Positions 5,320-8,009 of a stretch of 8,009 nt of DNA are shown here, one piece after another. The translations under genes were made by a program, and so were the position numbers. The notes below the pieces were generated by a model that saw only the letters and a program-made list of their open reading frames with translations, searched no databases and was not told where the DNA came from. Each line of letters starts with the position of its first letter. Position 1 is the first letter of the stretch. This DNA is from Prevotella sp. UBA1378 (lineage in GTDB: Bacteria; Bacteroidota; Bacteroidia; Bacteroidales; Bacteroidaceae), in the NCBI GenBank assembly GCA_002305505.1, contig DBRC01000022.1:1-8009 (forward strand), in the 5' to 3' direction.

Positions 5320-7689
5320 ATGACTTGCAGACTACTCAAATCCATCGCTTTCGCCACCTTGTTGGCTATGGCTCCGGCAACGGCTCCGGCGGCCGCGCAC
5401 AGCGGCGACTTCACCGTGGGCAAACAAACATTCCTGTTGAACGGCAAGCCTTTCGTGGTGAAGGCGGCCGAGGTGCATTATCCACGTATACCGCGCCCTT
5501 ATTGGGAGCACCGCATCAAGATGTGCAAGGCCTTGGGCATGAACACGCTGTGCCTCTACGTGTTCTGGAATATCCACGAGCAGCGCGAAGGCGTGTTCGA
5601 CTTCACCGGCAACAACGACGTGGCTGCCTTCTGCCGGCTTGCCCAGCAGCACGGCCTGTATGTCATCGTGCGCCCAGGCCCGTATGTCTGCGCCGAATGG
5701 GAGATGGGCGGGCTACCTTGGTGGCTGCTGAAGAAGAAAGACATCCGCTTGCGCGAGCGCGACCCGTATTTCATGGAACGCGTGCGGATATTCGAACAGA
5801 AGGTGGGCGAGCAGCTCGCACCGCTCACCATCCAGAACGGAGGCCCCATCATCATGGTGCAGGTGGAGAACGAGTACGGCTCGTACGGCGAGGACAAGGC
5901 CTATGTGGGCGAAATCCGGGATATGCTGAGGGAGGTGTGGTACAAGGACGGCACGGGGCCGGCATTGTTCCAGTGCGACTGGTCGTCGAACTTCGAGAAG
6001 AACGGGCTCGACGACCTCGTGTGGACCATGAACTTCGGTACGGGCGCTAACATCGACCAGCAGTTCCGCCGCCTTGGTGAGCTGCGCCCCGATGCGCCTA
6101 AGATGTGCTCCGAGTTCTGGAGCGGATGGTTCGACAAGTGGGGGGCACGCCACGAGACCCGGCCCGCCAAGGACATGGTGGAGGGTATCGGCGAGATGCT
6201 CTCCAAGGGCATCAGCTTCTCGCTCTACATGACCCACGGCGGAACCTCGTTCGGCCACTGGGCCGGCGCCAACTCGCCGGGCTTCGCGCCCGATGTGACG
6301 TCCTACGACTACGACGCACCCATCAACGAGTACGGGCAGGCCACGCCCAAATACTACGAGCTGCGCCGCATGATGGAGAAATACAACGGCGGCCGCAAGC
6401 TGCCCGCCGTGCCCAAGGCGCCGATGCCGCTGGTGAGCTTTCCCAAGATAAATCTCCAATCATCCACCGCCCTCTCGCTTTTCATCAGCCGACAGGTGAA
6501 CAGCAACGATGTGCTCAGCTTCGAGGAGATGGACATGGGATGGGGCTCCGCCTTCTACTCCACTTTCCTCCCCGAGGTTTCCTCACCCAGTGTGCTCACC
6601 CTGAACGAGGGGCACGACTTCTCACAGGTGTTCATCAATGGTATGTATGTGGGTAAGATAGACCGGGTGAAGAACGAGAAAACACTCCTGCTGCCTCCCG
6701 TAAAGGCCGGCGATCAGCTCACCATCCTCGTGGAGGCGATGGGACGTATCAACTTCGGGCGTGCCATCAAAGACTTCAAGGGCATCACCCACAATGTTAC
6801 CCTCAGCACTACGGCAGGCAAACACGAGGTGACCTATGAGCTGAAAGACTGGACCATCAGTCTGGTGCCCGATGACTACCCGCATCTCCACAACGCCCTC
6901 ACTACCCGCGGAGAAGTTCTCTCTCGCTCTGCCCTCAACCTCACCAACGGGAAGAAGCGCCCCGGCGTGTTCTCTGGAACCTTCACCCTGCAGCGCGTAG
7001 GCGACACCTTCATCAACATGGAGAACTTCGGTAAGGGGCAGGTATATGTCAACGGCCACCCCCTCGGCCGCTTTTGGAGCATTGGGCCGCAGCAGACACT
7101 CTATGCCCCGGGGTGCTGGCTGAAGAAGGGCAAGAACGAGATTATGGTGCTCGATGTCGTCGGCACCGACAACCCCACACTCTGGGGACAGGACCATCCT
7201 GAGCTCGATAAGTTGCAGCTGGAGAAGACCAACAAGCACAACAATCCCGGTGATCGCCCCGACCTCAACTCGAAGCAGCCCGTGGCACAGGGGACGTTCG
7301 CAGCCGGAAACGGGTGGCAGACGGTGCAGTTCGCCACCCCGGCCAAGGGACGCTTCGTGGCCATCGAGTGCTCTTCGGCGCAGGGCGGCGGCGATGTGGC
7401 TGCCATTGCCGAAATCTACCTGCAGGGTGCGGACGGCAAGCGCATGAGCCGCGAGCAGTGGACCACCAAGTATGCTGACAGTGAGGATGACAGGGGCAAC
7501 CACACGGGCGATAAGGTGTACGACTTGCAGGAGTCTACCTATTGGCAGACCGTGAAAGGCGCCGGCTTCCCCCATCTCTTGGTTATCGACCTCGGTTCGG
7601 TGCAGACCGTCGCTGCTTTCGAGTACTTGCCGCGTGCCGAGCAGGGGGCTCCGGGGAGCATCAAGGATTACAGAATATACATGTATTGA
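5320..7689 (+). CDS. Secreted GH35 beta-galactosidase with C-terminal F5/8 type C domain
   Basis: The 789-residue enzyme is a GH35 retaining beta-galactosidase that releases terminal beta-linked galactose. A signal peptide (about 1-26, Ala-rich end) predicts export to periplasm or surface. The TIM barrel spans about 30-350. It includes GPYVCAEW (120-127), the family signature around VQVENEYGSYG with the acid/base Glu185, and CSEFWSGWFDKWG with the nucleophile Glu265, both by analogy with human GLB1 E188 and E268. SLYMTHGGTSFG and SYDYDAPINEYG follow. Beta-sandwich domains (about 370-640) carry FINGMYVGK and YVNGHPLGRFW galactose-binding-like blocks. From about 655 to the end is an F5/8 type C (CBM32-like) domain, which often binds galactose-containing glycans. 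All key residues are present. Placement after a PL11 lyase suggests action on galactan side chains of rhamnogalacturonan I, but host galactosides cannot be excluded. Confidence 0.94.
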   Translation: MTCRLLKSIAFATLLAMAPATAPAAAHSGDFTVGKQTFLLNGKPFVVKAAEVHYPRIPRPYWEHRIKMCKALGMNTLCLYVFWNIHEQREGVFDFTGNNDVAAFCRLAQQHGLYVIVRPGPYVCAEWEMGGLPWWLLKKKDIRLRERDPYFMERVRIFEQKVGEQLAPLTIQNGGPIIMVQVENEYGSYGEDKAYVGEIRDMLREVWYKDGTGPALFQCDWSSNFEKNGLDDLVWTMNFGTGANIDQQFRRLGELRPDAPKMCSEFWSGWFDKWGARHETRPAKDMVEGIGEMLSKGISFSLYMTHGGTSFGHWAGANSPGFAPDVTSYDYDAPINEYGQATPKYYELRRMMEKYNGGRKLPAVPKAPMPLVSFPKINLQSSTALSLFISRQVNSNDVLSFEEMDMGWGSAFYSTFLPEVSSPSVLTLNEGHDFSQVFINGMYVGKIDRVKNEKTLLLPPVKAGDQLTILVEAMGRINFGRAIKDFKGITHNVTLSTTAGKHEVTYELKDWTISLVPDDYPHLHNALTTRGEVLSRSALNLTNGKKRPGVFSGTFTLQRVGDTFINMENFGKGQVYVNGHPLGRFWSIGPQQTLYAPGCWLKKGKNEIMVLDVVGTDNPTLWGQDHPELDKLQLEKTNKHNNPGDRPDLNSKQPVAQGTFAAGNGWQTVQFATPAKGRFVAIECSSAQGGGDVAAIAEIYLQGADGKRMSREQWTTKYADSEDDRGNHTGDKVYDLQESTYWQTVKGAGFPHLLVIDLGSVQTVAAFEYLPRAEQGAPGSIKDYRIYMY

Positions 7690-8009
7690 TATTGATTGCT
7701 GATCATTGATTGGCGGCTTTTCCGGGATGATGGTCATTATTCAGCCACCCTATGGGAGCTATGGATAACCGTCCCCTTTATTCTCCTGCCACTTCTCCGC
7801 CGGAAAGAAATATAGCAATAAATGGCTCACTTGCATAACCTTGTGTTTGGAAAGCCTGGCAAAGTGGTAACGGATTGAAATCGTACAAGCACCTTGTAGC
7901 AAGAGTACAAGATGCCTGTACGATTTGGATTAAATACGCCAGTTCGGGATAAGGAACCCGCGCTAATCCGGCGGCATATAAGGAAAGCGGCCCGGATGAT
8001 TTTTGGCCA
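7690..8009. other. Intergenic tail without a recognisable gene
   Basis: No frame of useful length with a signal peptide, motif or plausible start was found on either strand. No strong T-tailed hairpin follows the GH35 stop. The notable content is the inverted repeat at 7878-7926. The stretch may include the upstream region of a gene starting beyond the window. Confidence 0.6.
7878..7926. repeat. Long inverted repeat ending in TGTACGATTT
   Basis: Two 21-base arms (7878-7898 and 7906-7926) enclose a 7-base loop GCAAGAG. Nineteen of 21 positions pair; the two mismatches on the plus strand become G-U pairs in minus-strand RNA, so a minus-strand transcript would form an almost unbroken stem. There is no T-run after either arm, so a simple terminator is unlikely. 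The outer arms read AAATCGTACA and TGTACGATTT, the same word as in the direct repeats before the lyase gene, which makes an operator an alternative to an RNA hairpin. Confidence 0.6.

Noticed and set aside
6622..7737. Minus-strand open frame of 371 codons inside the GH35 gene
   Set aside because: It is antisense to well-conserved beta-galactosidase sequence and carries no signal peptide or motif of its own.
7878..7926. Rho-independent terminator for the GH35 gene
   Set aside because: The hairpin is nearly 190 bases past the stop codon, has no T-tract on the plus strand, and pairs better as minus-strand RNA.

Overview
The window looks like chromosomal DNA from a gut or rumen Bacteroidales, perhaps Prevotella-like. 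The evidence is: two short lipoproteins with Bacteroidetes-style Asp-rich sequence after the lipobox cysteine; several TAnnTTTG -7 promoter boxes placed 31-49 bases before starts, with little Shine-Dalgarno sequence; and a secreted pectin-degrading enzyme pair. No rRNA, tRNA or CRISPR array was seen.

Left part (1-2914, all genes on the minus strand). Positions 1-255 hold an array of REP-type palindromes inside a 100-bp direct repeat. It abuts a REP-associated tyrosine transposase (RAYT, 251-805), whose stop codon lies inside the GTAG foot of one palindrome. A fourth palindrome without the GTAG foot lies upstream of the RAYT. Next come two paralogous small surface-type lipoproteins (886-1485 and 2339-2914). 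Between them is about 850 bp of decayed sequence: a broken YafQ/RelE-type toxin with a partial antitoxin, a strong hairpin after it, a short orphan C-terminal coding remnant, and a roughly 162-bp element with 21-bp terminal inverted repeats resembling a MITE.

Right part (2915-7689, plus strand, visibly more GC-rich). A divergent intergenic region with two copies of a 10-bp direct repeat and a -7 box leads into a secreted family PL11 rhamnogalacturonan lyase (3169-5208). After 111 bp, which contains a second -7 box, comes a secreted GH35 beta-galactosidase with a C-terminal F5/8 type C (CBM32-like) domain (5320-7689). The likely joint job is attack on rhamnogalacturonan I: the lyase cuts the Rha-GalA backbone and the GH35 enzyme removes galactose from side chains or products. 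No SusC/SusD pair or regulator is in the window.

The final 320 bp (7690-8009) has no convincing gene. It holds a long inverted repeat whose ends carry the TGTACGATT word also found in the direct repeat before the lyase, so the two sites may share a regulator.
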